From NCBI GenBank assembly GCA_029556335.1, contig JAKQFA010000019.1, forward strand, positions 1-52,972: 52,972 bases of DNA, written 5' to 3'. The notes under the pieces are model-generated. The model worked only from the letters and a program-made list of their open reading frames with translations, had not been told where the DNA came from and made no database searches. Position 1 is the first letter of the stretch. Each line of letters starts with the position of its first letter. The position numbers and the translations under genes are program-made. Positions 25,761 to 37,355 of this stretch are shown piece by piece. The stretch is from Methanobacteriota archaeon. Lineage in GTDB: Archaea > Methanobacteriota > Methanobacteria > Methanobacteriales > Methanobacteriaceae.

Positions 25761-27932
25761 ATGAAGAAGACGTGTTTAGAGTGTAAAGGTAAAGGACACC
25801 TGATTACCAGTTACCAGATCTGCGAGTCATGCCATGGAAGCGGTGTAAGCAGCCAGGTAGACCTGCAGGACCATGTTAAGGGACTGCCCAGGGGCGCCCG
25901 GGAGAGGTACCAGTTGGACGTGGATGAAGAGGTGCCCTGCCCAGAGTGTAAGGGCAAAGGAGAATTAGAGATAAAAAAGACCTGTCCCACCTGCCATGGA
26001 CAGGGTGAGCTTAACCACTGCCAGAAGTGTGGGAAACAGATCGATAAGGGGGATTACTGTGAAGACTGCCGGAGTAAACAGATAGTCTACCAGCTGCATC
26101 CCTCCAGTGATCTGGGCGACTTGGAGGTGGGGGCAGTCTACAAGGGCAGAGTCACCAAGGTGGTGGACTACGGGGTGTTCGTGACCTTCACCAAGAAGGT
26201 CTATGGACTGATGCGCATGCGGGCCTCCAGCTACCAGGTGGGGGATGAGGTCTTCGCCCGGGTGTCGGAGATAAAATCCAAGCGGGGAGAGGTGGACCTG
26301 GAACCAGCCCGGGTAGAAGGGGCCTACCAGTTGGTGAAGCTTAAAAAAGAGATGCCCCGCACCCCCATTGGCCAGGTAAAGCCCCAGGACCGGGGTAAGA
26401 ATGTGCGCCTGGTGGGGGAGGTGATCCAGATCCAGCAGACCACGGGACCCACCATCTTCACCATCTCCGATGAGACCGGCATCACCTGGGCCGCGGCCTT
26501 TGACCAACCCGGGGAGAGGGTGTACCCCCACATCATGACCAGCCACATGGTGGAGGTCCTGGGTGAGGTGTCCCTCCACGGAGGCAAGATCCAGATCGAA
26601 ACCGAGTACATGGAACGTTTAACCGGGGCCGAGGCATCAGAGGCCCGGAAGGCCATTGACGAAGCCCTGGATAAAAGGGCCCAACCCGAGAATACCAGCC
26701 TCCTCCAGGAAAGCCCCACCCTGGAGAAGCTCCGGCCACTACTAGCCCAGGCTGCCCAGGCCATACGCCGGGCCATCCTGGATGGACGGAGCATCCTGGT
26801 ACGCCACCACGCAGATGCCGATGGTATCTGCGCCGGGGTGGCTGTGGAGAAGGCTGTGATACCCCTCATCAAGGAGATCAACCCGGCCAACGACTCAGAG
26901 TGGCACTACTTCCGCCGCTCCCCCAGCAAGGCACCCTTCTATGAACTGGAGGATGTGGTGAAGGATCTGAGCTTCGCCCTGGAGGACCAGGAACGCCATG
27001 GACAGAAGCTGCCCCTGGTGGTTTTACTGGATAATGGCTCCACTGAGGAGGATATCCTGTCCCTGATGAAGGTCAAGGTCTACGACATGGAGATCGTGGT
27101 GGTGGACCACCACTTCCCCGGTGAGGTGGTGGATGGCCGGGTGGCAGTGGATGACTACGTGGACTTCCACGTCAACCCCTACCTGGTGGGTGGTGACAGC
27201 CAGATCACAGCCGGGGCACTGGCCGTGGAGATGGCTGGGATGATCAACCCCCAGGTCACCGACCGCATCCGGCACCTGCCAGGCATAGCCGCCGTGGGTG
27301 ACCATGCCCGCTCATTGGAGGCGGAGCGCTACATCGAGATCGCCGCGGAGAAGGGATACGACTGGGAGGACCTGGAGAAGATCGCCACCACCATCGACTT
27401 TGAGGCCTTCTACCTGCGCTTCATGAATGGCCGGGGCATCATGGACACCATCCTGGGCTTGGGTAACCGGGACAAACACACCAAACTGGTGGACGCCCTG
27501 TACCAGGAGTCCCAGCGCCGGGTGAAGTGGCAGCTGGCTGCGGCCATGCCCAACCTCAAAACCCAGAACCTCCCCAACGGGATCATCTTCAACGTCCTGG
27601 ACGTGGAGAAGTACGCCCACAAGTTCACCTACCCCGCCCCTGGTAAGACTTGTGGCTACGTCCACGACCAGGTGGTCCAGAAACACGGCGAGGAAACACC
27701 TATTCTTACTTTGGCTTATGGGCCGGACTTCGGGGTGATACGGGCCACGGATGCTGTGAATGAGAAGTTCGGCTTCAACCTGAACAAGATCATCATGGAA
27801 CTGGCCGAGGAGATACCCGAGGCTGGCATAGATGGCGGGGGCCATGAGTGTGCTGGTTCATTGAAGTTCGTGGAGGGACTCTCCAAAAAGGTGCTCTCCA
27901 GCTTCGCAGGGAAAGTGGCTGGGATGAGGTAG
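25761..27932 (+). CDS. Archaeal RecJ-like DHH protein with DnaJ zinc finger
   Basis: A 723-aa protein of the archaea-specific RecJ-like group (COG1107). Order: DnaJ-type CxxCxGxG zinc finger (5-90), a CxxC...CxxC knuckle, S1 RNA-binding domain from about 121 (GAVYKGRVTKVVDYGVFVTF), an OB fold near 215-290, then DHH phosphoesterase motifs HHADADG (349-355) and DHH (449-451) and a C-terminal GGGHECAGS DHHA1 motif. It is probably a nuclease or phosphodiesterase; the substrate is unproven. GAGGATC precedes the ATG. Confidence 0.88.
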   Translation: MKKTCLECKGKGHLITSYQICESCHGSGVSSQVDLQDHVKGLPRGARERYQLDVDEEVPCPECKGKGELEIKKTCPTCHGQGELNHCQKCGKQIDKGDYCEDCRSKQIVYQLHPSSDLGDLEVGAVYKGRVTKVVDYGVFVTFTKKVYGLMRMRASSYQVGDEVFARVSEIKSKRGEVDLEPARVEGAYQLVKLKKEMPRTPIGQVKPQDRGKNVRLVGEVIQIQQTTGPTIFTISDETGITWAAAFDQPGERVYPHIMTSHMVEVLGEVSLHGGKIQIETEYMERLTGAEASEARKAIDEALDKRAQPENTSLLQESPTLEKLRPLLAQAAQAIRRAILDGRSILVRHHADADGICAGVAVEKAVIPLIKEINPANDSEWHYFRRSPSKAPFYELEDVVKDLSFALEDQERHGQKLPLVVLLDNGSTEEDILSLMKVKVYDMEIVVVDHHFPGEVVDGRVAVDDYVDFHVNPYLVGGDSQITAGALAVEMAGMINPQVTDRIRHLPGIAAVGDHARSLEAERYIEIAAEKGYDWEDLEKIATTIDFEAFYLRFMNGRGIMDTILGLGNRDKHTKLVDALYQESQRRVKWQLAAAMPNLKTQNLPNGIIFNVLDVEKYAHKFTYPAPGKTCGYVHDQVVQKHGEETPILTLAYGPDFGVIRATDAVNEKFGFNLNKIIMELAEEIPEAGIDGGGHECAGSLKFVEGLSKKVLSSFAGKVAGMR

Positions 27933-27966
27933 TGCCAATATATTATACAAAAAATAACTTGTGCCT

Positions 27967-28344
27967 TTAAATATCCAGTTTAAGATCCCGTCCCAGCAAC
28001 TCCTCCAGGGCCTCCCAGAACCCTAAGAAGTTATCTGGGTAGTTGTTCTCCCCGGATGAATCTAGTTCTTGTTCGTTGAAGATTATCTTAATTTTCCAGT
28101 GGGTGCCCTCCAGGCAGCAGAGCTGGTAGGTGGGGTTCCATTCCCACACCCCCAGTTCATCCATTTCCTGCCAGAACCGGTTCCATTCTGCTTCAGTGGG
28201 TGATAATTCCTCCTCATTACTTTTAGAGCCATCAGGAGAGTAAACTAGAACACCATCTTTCAGGGAGATTGTAAATCCCTCCATGGGGTAATGGAGGGGC
28301 CCGTATTCCACCCGGAATTTTTGGGGGGTATAATCAGTTCTCAT
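27967..28344 (-). CDS. Hypothetical acidic protein
   Basis: A 125-aa protein with no recognised domain, rich in Trp, Glu and Asp, with an EWNRFWQEMDELGVWEW stretch and a Cys pair (QLCCLEG). Predicted cytoplasmic. The reading frame is open further upstream, but that part lies over the next gene and has no coding character, so I place the start at ATG 28344. No binding site is visible; a TATA-like ACTATTTATTT at about 28382-28372 would give an almost leaderless RNA. It converges with the RecJ-like gene. Confidence 0.65.
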   Translation of the reverse strand: MRTDYTPQKFRVEYGPLHYPMEGFTISLKDGVLVYSPDGSKSNEEELSPTEAEWNRFWQEMDELGVWEWNPTYQLCCLEGTHWKIKIIFNEQELDSSGENNYPDNFLGFWEALEELLGRDLKLDI

Positions 28345-28381
28345 ATAAAGTAAAAAAGGGAAATTAAAAAAATAAATAGTT

Positions 28382-28849
28382 TCAGGTGTGTCCGTCTCCA
28401 CCGCAACCCGGGCAGGTGATCTTACCATCCCCTCCACAGGCCGGACATTTGGACTGGGTACCGCCGGTTCCGCCACAGCTGGGACAGGTGGCCTCGTGAC
28501 AGGCCAGGACTTGTAACATTTTAACGACGTTGGGTTGTTCGTTACAGTTTTCATCGTAGTAAACCTTTCCATCACCTCCACACTTGGCACATTTGCCTCC
28601 GATGACTCCGTCACCACCACATTTTCCACACTTCAGGTAACCCTTACCACCACACTTGGTACATACCTGTCCCTGGGCATTCACCGTGTTCTGGGTGCTT
28701 TTATCTTCTTCTAAATTCTGGGGGGCGGCTGGAGCAGAACTCTGTCCTGTTGGGCTGGTTTTCTCAGCCGGAGAGAAATATCCAAAGGCACTGACTCCGC
28801 CAATTACAACTATCAACACTGCTAAACCTACTAATGCCTTGGTATTCAT
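28382..28849 (-). CDS. Exported or anchored CxxCxGxG-repeat protein
   Basis: A 155-aa protein with an N-terminal hydrophobic segment (4-24, ALVGLAVLIVVIGGVSAFGY), a Ser/Ala/Pro linker (30-60) and six CxxCGGxG units: CTKCGGKG, CGKCGGDG, CAKCGGDG, CPSCGGTG, CPACGGDG and CPGCGGDG. DnaJ has four such units binding two zincs, so this could bind three. Unlike DnaJ there is no J domain and the zinc part would lie outside the cell. GGTGATG precedes the ATG. Function unknown. Confidence 0.8.
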   Translation of the reverse strand: MNTKALVGLAVLIVVIGGVSAFGYFSPAEKTSPTGQSSAPAAPQNLEEDKSTQNTVNAQGQVCTKCGGKGYLKCGKCGGDGVIGGKCAKCGGDGKVYYDENCNEQPNVVKMLQVLACHEATCPSCGGTGGTQSKCPACGGDGKITCPGCGGDGHT

Positions 28850-28954
28850 ATAGCATCACCATCATAATTTATTATGATAAATAGTATTTAATATTAATGC
28901 CAATATTGTTGGTTGTTATGAATATATATTTGGATCATGGATGGTGCAGGCTTA

Positions 28955-29230
28955 GAGAGTAAAAAAACATTGATAGGGAGAATGGCAGGGACTGTGTCCC
29001 TGCAACTAGCAGTATCCATCACAGTGGGCTTGGCATGGGACCAGTGCAGATCAACCATGATATGAGAAGCAGTGGTTGGCAGATCCAGGGGGTAATGGAA
29101 TATTTAAGGATACTTGCAAAACAATAATCAACACTGTCCACTAGAATGATTATCCAGTCTAAAAGGGATGGGTGGGAGTGTAGATTGATGAATGTACACT
29201 CCAAAAGAAAAACCAATTAACTGGTTTTTT
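28955..29230. ncRNA. Candidate structured RNA, six helices
   Basis: A gene-free stretch with many paired segments: 28985-28992 / 28996-29003 (8 bp, 3-nt loop); 29011-29017 / 29108-29114 (7 bp, closing a domain); inside it 29052-29057 / 29073-29078 (6 bp); 29124-29130 / 29147-29153 (7 bp); 29175-29182 / 29195-29202 (8 bp); 29208-29215 / 29222-29229 (8 bp, then T). Plus strand: TATA AATATATAT at about 28922-28930 and a final T6. Minus strand: TATA TTTATATG (29286-29279) and a T7 near 28973-28967. Strand is undecided. It does not resemble tRNA, SRP or RNase P RNA that I know. Confidence 0.4.
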
Positions 29231-29478
29231 CCCAAATTACCCATTCGTTCCCCCCTTCAATTTCTTAGTAAGTGCTAACATATAAATTTTTTTAAGATCC
29301 AAATTCCCCCACCTAATGGATAGAGCCAAAAACCTGGCAAAAATATAGGATAGGGATAATTTTAAATGTCCCATTGTAAATCCAATGGCTGGGGAGTTCA
29401 GTGCTCCAAAGGCCAAGTATCCACTGAAGGATCTGCGTTTCTCTTTTAGACCATTTACTCCCAGGACTTTCCCCAGGT
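29231..29478. other. Gap downstream of nth, promoter only
   Basis: Between the candidate RNA and the nth stop I see no reading frame worth calling. The only notable element is the minus-strand TATA box TTTATATG at 29286-29279 preceded by an A/T-rich stretch, which points toward the structured segment. Confidence 0.4.
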
Positions 29479-30162
29479 TTAAGGGTTACCTTCCAGGATA
29501 TCCTGGTAGCATGCACAGATATCTGCCAGTGGACATATCTCGTGTCGGGGGTTCACTGGCCGGCATATGGTCTGGCCGAACTGCACCAGGAGGTCATTTA
29601 GTTCAATCCAGTACTCCCGGGGGACCAGTCTTTCCAGTTCAAGTTCAGTCTCTTCCGGGGTCCTGGTCTCCACCAGTCCCAGGCGGTTGCTGATCCGGTG
29701 CACATGCACATCCACGGGTATGGCAGGTTTCTGGAAGGCGTAGACCAGGACGCAGTTGGCGGTTTTACGGCCCACCCCCGGGAGGAGTAACAGTTCCTTC
29801 ATCTTATCCGGCACCACCCCACCAAACTCCTCCTGGAGCATCTGGGAGACGGCGATGATCCTCCGGGACTTGACGTGGTAGAAGCCAGCAGGGCGTATTA
29901 GGGGCTCCAGTTCCTCGGGACTGGCGGAGGCCACATCATCCAGGGTGGGGTACTCGGCGAATAACTGGGCCGCGGCCCGGTCGGTGTTCTCATCCCGGGT
30001 CCTCTGGGAGAGTATGGTACGGATTAGAACCCGGTAGGGATCCTGGTTTTCGAAAACCCGGAGCTGGTACAGTTCCCGGAGACTGTGCATAACTTGGTCG
30101 ATGGTGTTGATGGCTAGCTCCCCTGTTGCACCATGTTTAAAAGAAGATTCAGACCCTCCCAT
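29479..30162 (-). CDS. nth: Endonuclease III (DNA glycosylase/AP lyase)
   Basis: A protein of up to 227 aa removing oxidised pyrimidines. The helix-hairpin-helix LPGVGRKTANCVL holds the catalytic Lys and PVDVHVHRISNRLG the catalytic Asp. The C-terminal Fe-S region reads CRPVNPRHEICPLADIC: in the usual C-x6-C-x2-C-x5-C spacing the second Cys is His (codon CAC), and an extra Cys follows two residues after the last. The start is uncertain: ATG 30162 overlaps the GTPase gene by 49 nt and ATG 30090 would remove part of the first helix. Confidence 0.9.
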   Translation of the reverse strand: MGGSESSFKHGATGELAINTIDQVMHSLRELYQLRVFENQDPYRVLIRTILSQRTRDENTDRAAAQLFAEYPTLDDVASASPEELEPLIRPAGFYHVKSRRIIAVSQMLQEEFGGVVPDKMKELLLLPGVGRKTANCVLVYAFQKPAIPVDVHVHRISNRLGLVETRTPEETELELERLVPREYWIELNDLLVQFGQTICRPVNPRHEICPLADICACYQDILEGNP

Positions 30163-30605
30163 ACGCCCTTACCCTGATGGGCAGTGGTGGGTATGACCTG
30201 GGCTTGGAAGCCGTTCAGGTCCAGTTCAGCACTGTTCAGGTCCTGTTTGTTGGCGAAGACCACGTAGGGCACCTTTCCCTGGTGGAGGGTTTGGATGATC
30301 TCCAGGTCAAGGCTGGTGACTCCCTGGCTGTTGTCCACCACCACGATGGCCCCATCCATCCCCCGGGACAGGACTTCCCTCATGAAACGGAAGCGTTCCT
30401 GGCCTGGAGAGGCGAATAGGTGCACCTTCTTACCCTTGACCTGGGTGTTACCATAATCCAGGGATATGGTGGTGCCGTTGTACTCCACCTTGGCCTTGTT
30501 ATGGCAGATGTTCTCCAGGGTGGTGGTCTTTCCTGAGTTGTAAGATCCCAGGATCAATATCTTGGTTTCCTTCTCACGTAACTTGGGGTTTCTGTTACTG
30601 GTCAT
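30114..30605 (-). CDS. Small Ras-like GTPase
   Basis: A 163-aa GTPase of the archaeal COG2229 / MglA-like type. G1 is GSYNSGKTTT, the switch region contains NGTTISLDYG, G3 reads SPGQERF in place of D-x-x-G, and G4 is NKQDL. Relatives pair with roadblock-domain proteins in polarity or signalling; none is adjacent here. I use ATG 30605 with GGCGGAT upstream; GTG 30620 is possible. The gene overlaps nth. Confidence 0.85.
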   Translation of the reverse strand: MTSNRNPKLREKETKILILGSYNSGKTTTLENICHNKAKVEYNGTTISLDYGNTQVKGKKVHLFASPGQERFRFMREVLSRGMDGAIVVVDNSQGVTSLDLEIIQTLHQGKVPYVVFANKQDLNSAELDLNGFQAQVIPTTAHQGKGVWEGLNLLLNMVQQGS

Positions 30606-31140
30606 GGTATCCGCCTGCACCGGTTGGATTAATATATAAGCTCTTTATGATATGACTTTGTATTCAACAAATATATAAGGCCTTGCCATCTGTAACACCA
30701 CTCCCCTAATCTTGGCCATGGCCTTCCCTGGAGTCATCCTAGCAGAACCTTAGTTTGGGGGGGCCTGGATCGTCCTAGAATCTATCTGATACCCAGGATT
30801 ACAGGGCCTCCACCATCATGGAATAGGCCCCACAAGGTCGATATGAAAGAAGCAAACCGTGATCTAGGGCATAGAATAAAGAATTGGGGGTTCTTTTCCA
30901 CCCATGGTACGTGCTCTTGTACTGGTAACCCACTTCAGTCAGGGGATAGTTGAATCACAGGAGGTCATGATTTTCTTTATATGGCATTGTCGGAGTCTGC
31001 ATTGGCTGGTTTTATCATGCCACTGGTAGTGCTGGCAGTTACTCTGATCGCAGCTTTTTACATTCTGGCAGATCACTCTCTCCTGGTCAGACATCACGAA
31101 AACCTTAACTCTCTCCTGTTTATATAAGTTCCTCCATCCC
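30606..31140. other. 535-bp gap with promoter and one small ORF
   Basis: The left part carries TATA-like ATTAATATATAAG (about 30629-30641) and ATATATAAGG (about 30670-30679). These are likely minus-strand control elements for the GTPase gene, although both also read on the plus strand. The middle 200 bp has nothing I recognise. The right third holds a possible single-helix microprotein listed separately. Confidence 0.4.
30981..31127 (+). CDS. Possible single-TM microprotein (48 aa)
   Basis: A 48-aa frame whose residues about 8-29 (AGFIMPLVVLAVTLIAAFYI) form one clean membrane helix, followed by a short polar tail with LVRHHENLN. An in-frame stop at 30951 bounds it. Support is limited: GGAGGT lies 15 bases before the ATG, rather far, and TTTATATGG overlaps the start codon and may be a TATA box for a shorter product from ATG 31017. 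It converges with aroA. Confidence 0.35.
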   Translation: MALSESALAGFIMPLVVLAVTLIAAFYILADHSLLVRHHENLNSLLFI

Positions 31141-32430
31141 CTAGGGAGTGGCTTTGATTTGGCAGCCCAACTTCTCCATTACCTCCCTGTAACGGGGGAA
31201 GGATATGCTGTGGACTTCGGCATTTTGCACCCGCATCCTGCCTAGTTTAAGCCCCACCAGGGAGAGGGCCATGGCCAGGCGGTGATCACCGTGGCTGTCC
31301 ACCACCACCCCAGAGATGCTTTCCGGAATTTTTCCCCCTAGGATGAGTCCGTCTCGTTTTTCCTGCACCTGGAATCCCATCTTTTTAAGTTCCTGGGTGG
31401 TGGTGCTGATCCGGTCGGTTTCCTTAAAGCGGGCGTGCTCCACACCAGATATGGTGGTGGTGCCCTCTGCCAGGGCTCCTAGCACAGCTACGGTTGGCAG
31501 AAGGTCAGGGGTGTCTTCCAGGTTAACCTCCACCCCTGTGATCTCACCGTTGCCCTCTAACTTCACTTCGTCGCTGCTGTGCTTCACCCCCACCCCCATT
31601 CTCTCCACGATGTCCAGGATGACCTTATCTCCCTGCCGGGAATCCTGGAACAAATTACGGATGGTTAGCTCTGACTCCAGGATGGCAGCAGCAGCCACCA
31701 GATAGGATGCCGAGGAGTAATCCCCCTCCACGGTGTAGTCTTGGGCCTGGTAGGTCTGGGGCTCCACCTGGAAACTTTTATCATCAGCATGGTAGTCTAC
31801 CTTCACCCTGAAGTGGGCCATTATGTCCAGGGTCATCTCCACGTAGGGTTGTGAGATGAAATCACCGGTGACCTCCAGTTCCACCCCTTCCTGGGAGTAT
31901 GGTGCGGATAGGAGGATGGAGGAGATGTACTGGGAGCTCACATCACCGGGTATGGAGGTAGCACCACCCTGGAAACCGTTCGTGATGATGATGGGGGCGA
32001 GTCCACAACCCCGGGTGGACCATGCCTTCACTCCCAACTTCAGAAGTGCATCCAGGAGGGGCTGCATGGGCCTGGTGCGGAGTGACTCATCCCCAGTGAG
32101 TACGGTACACCCTGGAGCCAGGGAGGCCATGGTAGTTGCCAGGCGGAGGGTGGTGCCGGAGTTTTTAAGATCCAAGACATCCCCCGGGGTTTGAAGATCA
32201 CCAGCAGTGCCCTCCACCAGAGACTGTCCATCACTAACCTGGAACTGGCTCCCAAATGCCTGGCAGGCTACTAGGGAGGCCAGTGTATCCTCAGAGTAGA
32301 GTGGAGATATAATGGTTGATTCTCCACTGGCCAGTGCTGACAGGAAGAAGGCACGGTGGGTGTAACTCTTGGAGGGCGGTGCCTGCACCACTCCCTGTAT
32401 CTTTTCAGTTTTTTCCACCTGGAACTCCAT
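31141..32430 (-). CDS. aroA: 3-Phosphoshikimate 1-carboxyvinyltransferase
   Basis: A 429-aa EPSP synthase of the shikimate pathway. The substrate-binding motifs PPSKSYTHRAFF (18-29), LKNSGTTLRL, the catalytic LLPTVAVLGALAEGTT region, ARFKETDRI and C-terminal DSHGDHRLAMALSLVGL are present. Length is typical. It follows valS by 56 nt on the same strand and is probably co-transcribed. Confidence 0.96.
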   Translation of the reverse strand: MEFQVEKTEKIQGVVQAPPSKSYTHRAFFLSALASGESTIISPLYSEDTLASLVACQAFGSQFQVSDGQSLVEGTAGDLQTPGDVLDLKNSGTTLRLATTMASLAPGCTVLTGDESLRTRPMQPLLDALLKLGVKAWSTRGCGLAPIIITNGFQGGATSIPGDVSSQYISSILLSAPYSQEGVELEVTGDFISQPYVEMTLDIMAHFRVKVDYHADDKSFQVEPQTYQAQDYTVEGDYSSASYLVAAAAILESELTIRNLFQDSRQGDKVILDIVERMGVGVKHSSDEVKLEGNGEITGVEVNLEDTPDLLPTVAVLGALAEGTTTISGVEHARFKETDRISTTTQELKKMGFQVQEKRDGLILGGKIPESISGVVVDSHGDHRLAMALSLVGLKLGRMRVQNAEVHSISFPRYREVMEKLGCQIKATP

Positions 32431-32486
32431 TTAAAACACCTAATGAGCGGATTAATTCTTCACCATGTAGTTATTCTAAACTTATC

Positions 32487-35132
<2,646 letters not shown>

Positions 35133-35264
35133 TACTTTAACTCTCCTATTTTTTACTTACATTATAAAGAAGAAGCCCTTTAGTAAAACATATATGCTTT
35201 TTATCAATAGTTGATATAAGTTAGTTGTAGTTAGTATATCTATAAATTTACGGTGGATAAAGAG

Positions 35265-35621
35265 ATGGATTTATTATGGTTCTACGTGGCCCTGGCCCTG
35301 GCCCTGAGTGACGAGTTACACAGCAAACTATTCTGGAGCCTGTTCTTTGACTTCTACGTGGTCCTGGCCGGGCTGATCCAGAGAATAGTCGGGGGCAGCA
35401 TCCGCATGTGGATAGTGCATGAAGTTTTGGAGAGCATCTTCAACTTCCTGGTGCTGTCCCTGCTTTTTTTATCCCTGTACATCGGATTTTTGGCGGCAGT
35501 GGTTCACCTATCCGTGGACCTCTTCCACGAGGCCCTGAACCTGAATCTACCCCCACTGGAACACCGTGCACTGCACTTTGTAGTGGAAGCATCCTTCTTC
35601 ATCCTGGTGTTCTCCCTGTAG
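35265..35621 (+). CDS. Hypothetical integral membrane protein
   Basis: A 118-aa, strongly hydrophobic protein with three or four predicted helices (about 3-35, 58-85 and 100-117) and a His-containing loop (HLSVDLFHEALNLNLPPLEHR). I do not recognise it. ATG 35265 is chosen since GGTGGAT lies six bases before; GTG 35253 would be part of that site. A TATA box ATCTATAAAT is at about 35240. It lies 45 nt upstream of pheT and is probably on its transcript. Confidence 0.75.
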   Translation: MDLLWFYVALALALSDELHSKLFWSLFFDFYVVLAGLIQRIVGGSIRMWIVHEVLESIFNFLVLSLLFLSLYIGFLAAVVHLSVDLFHEALNLNLPPLEHRALHFVVEASFFILVFSL

Positions 35622-35666
35622 ACACCCAGATGGAGTGGCTATGAATGATCGTTTGAGTTGATAATA

Positions 35667-37322
35667 ATGCCAGTTATAACATTCACCTACCAGAACCTGG
35701 AGGAACTCCTAGGAACCGCCCTGGACAGGGAGGAACTCCTGGAACTACTGCCCATGATGGGCAGCGACGTGGAGGACTACGATGATGAGATGGTTAAGGT
35801 GGAATTTTTCCCCAACCGTCCCGACTTTTTATCAGTGGAGGGAGTAGCACGGGTCCTGCGCGGATTCCTGGGACTGGAAACCGGACTACCCCATTACCAG
35901 GCTGATAAGTCAGGGATGTCCATATCCGCGGATCCCAGACTGGAGGAGATCAGGCCCTACGTGGCCTGCTGCGTGGTGGAGGGGATAAGCCTTGACGAGG
36001 AGAAGCTGAAACAGTTGATGGACTTCCAGGAGGACCTGCACTGGGTGCTAGGTCGGGATCGGCGTAAGGTGGCCATCGGGATCCACAACCTGGACGTAGT
36101 GGAAGCTCCCTTCTATTACCGGGCTGGTGAACCTGATGAGGACTCCTTCGTGCCACTGGAGTGCGAGGAGGAGTTAACCCTCCGGGAGATACTGCAGCTA
36201 CATAAGAAGGGCCGTGACTACGCCCACCTCCTGGAGAACTACGAATACTACCCCCTCATAGTTGACGCCCATGATAAGGTCCTGTCCATGCCCCCCATCA
36301 TCAACGGGGAGCTGACCAAGCTGACCTTGGACACCCGGAACATCTTAATTGACGTAACCGGAACCGACCAGCAGGCAGTGACCCAGACATTAACCATCCT
36401 GGCCACCAGCTTCGCCGAGGCCGGGGGGCAGATCAAGACCATGGATGTGAACTATCCTGATCTGACCCTGGTGCTTCCTGATCTAAACCCCCAGGAGATG
36501 AGGGTGGGGGTGGAAGATTCAAAGCGGATCATCGGCCTCAACCTGGATGCCCAGGAGGTGGCCCGGGCACTGGAGAGGGTTCGCATGGGCGCCGAGGCAG
36601 TGGACGGGGACACAGTTAAGGTGCTGGTTCCCCCCTTCCGGGTGGACATCCTGCACCCAGTGGATCTGGTGGAGAACGTGGCCATAGGCTACTCCTTCCC
36701 AGATATAAAGCCGGAGCTACCCCAGGTGGCCACTGTAGCCCGGGAGGACCCCCGGAGGGAGTTTGAAATCCTGATACGGGAGATCATGGTGGGCCTGGGC
36801 CTGGTGGAGGTTATGAGCCTCATGCTAACCAACGAGGAACACCACTACCATAAGATGGGACTACCTGAGGTGGATAGGGTGGAGGTGGCCCAGCCCATCA
36901 GCCAGGACCGGACCATGATCCGGCAGAGCCTCCTTAATGGTTTACTGGAATTTCTGGACCATAACCGTCACGAGGACCTTCCCCAGGGTCTATTTGAGGT
37001 GGGCGAGGTGGTCTACCTGGATGGTGAAGCAGAGACCCGTAGCAGGGGGGTGCGGAAGCTGGCTGCCTGCCTCACCCACAGCCACGCCAACTTCACCGAG
37101 ATCAAATCACTCACCGCCGCGGTTTTAAGTAACCTGGGACTGAAGATGGAGGTAGAGATAACCGAGCACCCCTCCTTTTTAAGGGGAAGATGCTCCAGGG
37201 TAACGGGACGAAGAAATGGCAAACCAATCCTGGATGGCATCTTCGGGGAGATGGACCCGGCTGTGGTTACCAGCTTCGGATTGGAGTACCCAGTTGTGGC
37301 CCTGGAAGTGAAGTTCCAGTAA
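35667..37322 (+). CDS. pheT: Phenylalanyl-tRNA synthetase beta subunit
   Basis: A 551-aa archaeal/eukaryotic-type PheT. The N-terminus PVITFTYQNLEELLG, FFPNRPDFLSVEGVAR, the B3/4 region with WVLGRDRRKVAIGIHNL, the B5 domain and the C-terminal catalytic-like core (MSLMLTNEEHHYHKMG) are in order. It lacks the bacterial tRNA-binding EMAP domain, as expected. ATG 35667 with GTTGAT upstream is preferred to TTG 35658. pheS is not adjacent. Confidence 0.95.
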   Translation: MPVITFTYQNLEELLGTALDREELLELLPMMGSDVEDYDDEMVKVEFFPNRPDFLSVEGVARVLRGFLGLETGLPHYQADKSGMSISADPRLEEIRPYVACCVVEGISLDEEKLKQLMDFQEDLHWVLGRDRRKVAIGIHNLDVVEAPFYYRAGEPDEDSFVPLECEEELTLREILQLHKKGRDYAHLLENYEYYPLIVDAHDKVLSMPPIINGELTKLTLDTRNILIDVTGTDQQAVTQTLTILATSFAEAGGQIKTMDVNYPDLTLVLPDLNPQEMRVGVEDSKRIIGLNLDAQEVARALERVRMGAEAVDGDTVKVLVPPFRVDILHPVDLVENVAIGYSFPDIKPELPQVATVAREDPRREFEILIREIMVGLGLVEVMSLMLTNEEHHYHKMGLPEVDRVEVAQPISQDRTMIRQSLLNGLLEFLDHNRHEDLPQGLFEVGEVVYLDGEAETRSRGVRKLAACLTHSHANFTEIKSLTAAVLSNLGLKMEVEITEHPSFLRGRCSRVTGRRNGKPILDGIFGEMDPAVVTSFGLEYPVVALEVKFQ

Positions 37323-37355
37323 GAACCATTAAAAAAAAATGGGGACCCATTTTAG

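Noticed and set aside
28345..28629. N-terminal extension of the 125-aa hypothetical protein
   Set aside because: It lies entirely over the CxxCxGxG gene and promoter and has the Pro/Val/Thr character of an antisense frame.
29019..29216. 65-codon minus-strand frame over the structured region
   Set aside because: No binding site, Cys/Trp-rich composition unlike neighbours; the hairpins explain the segment better.
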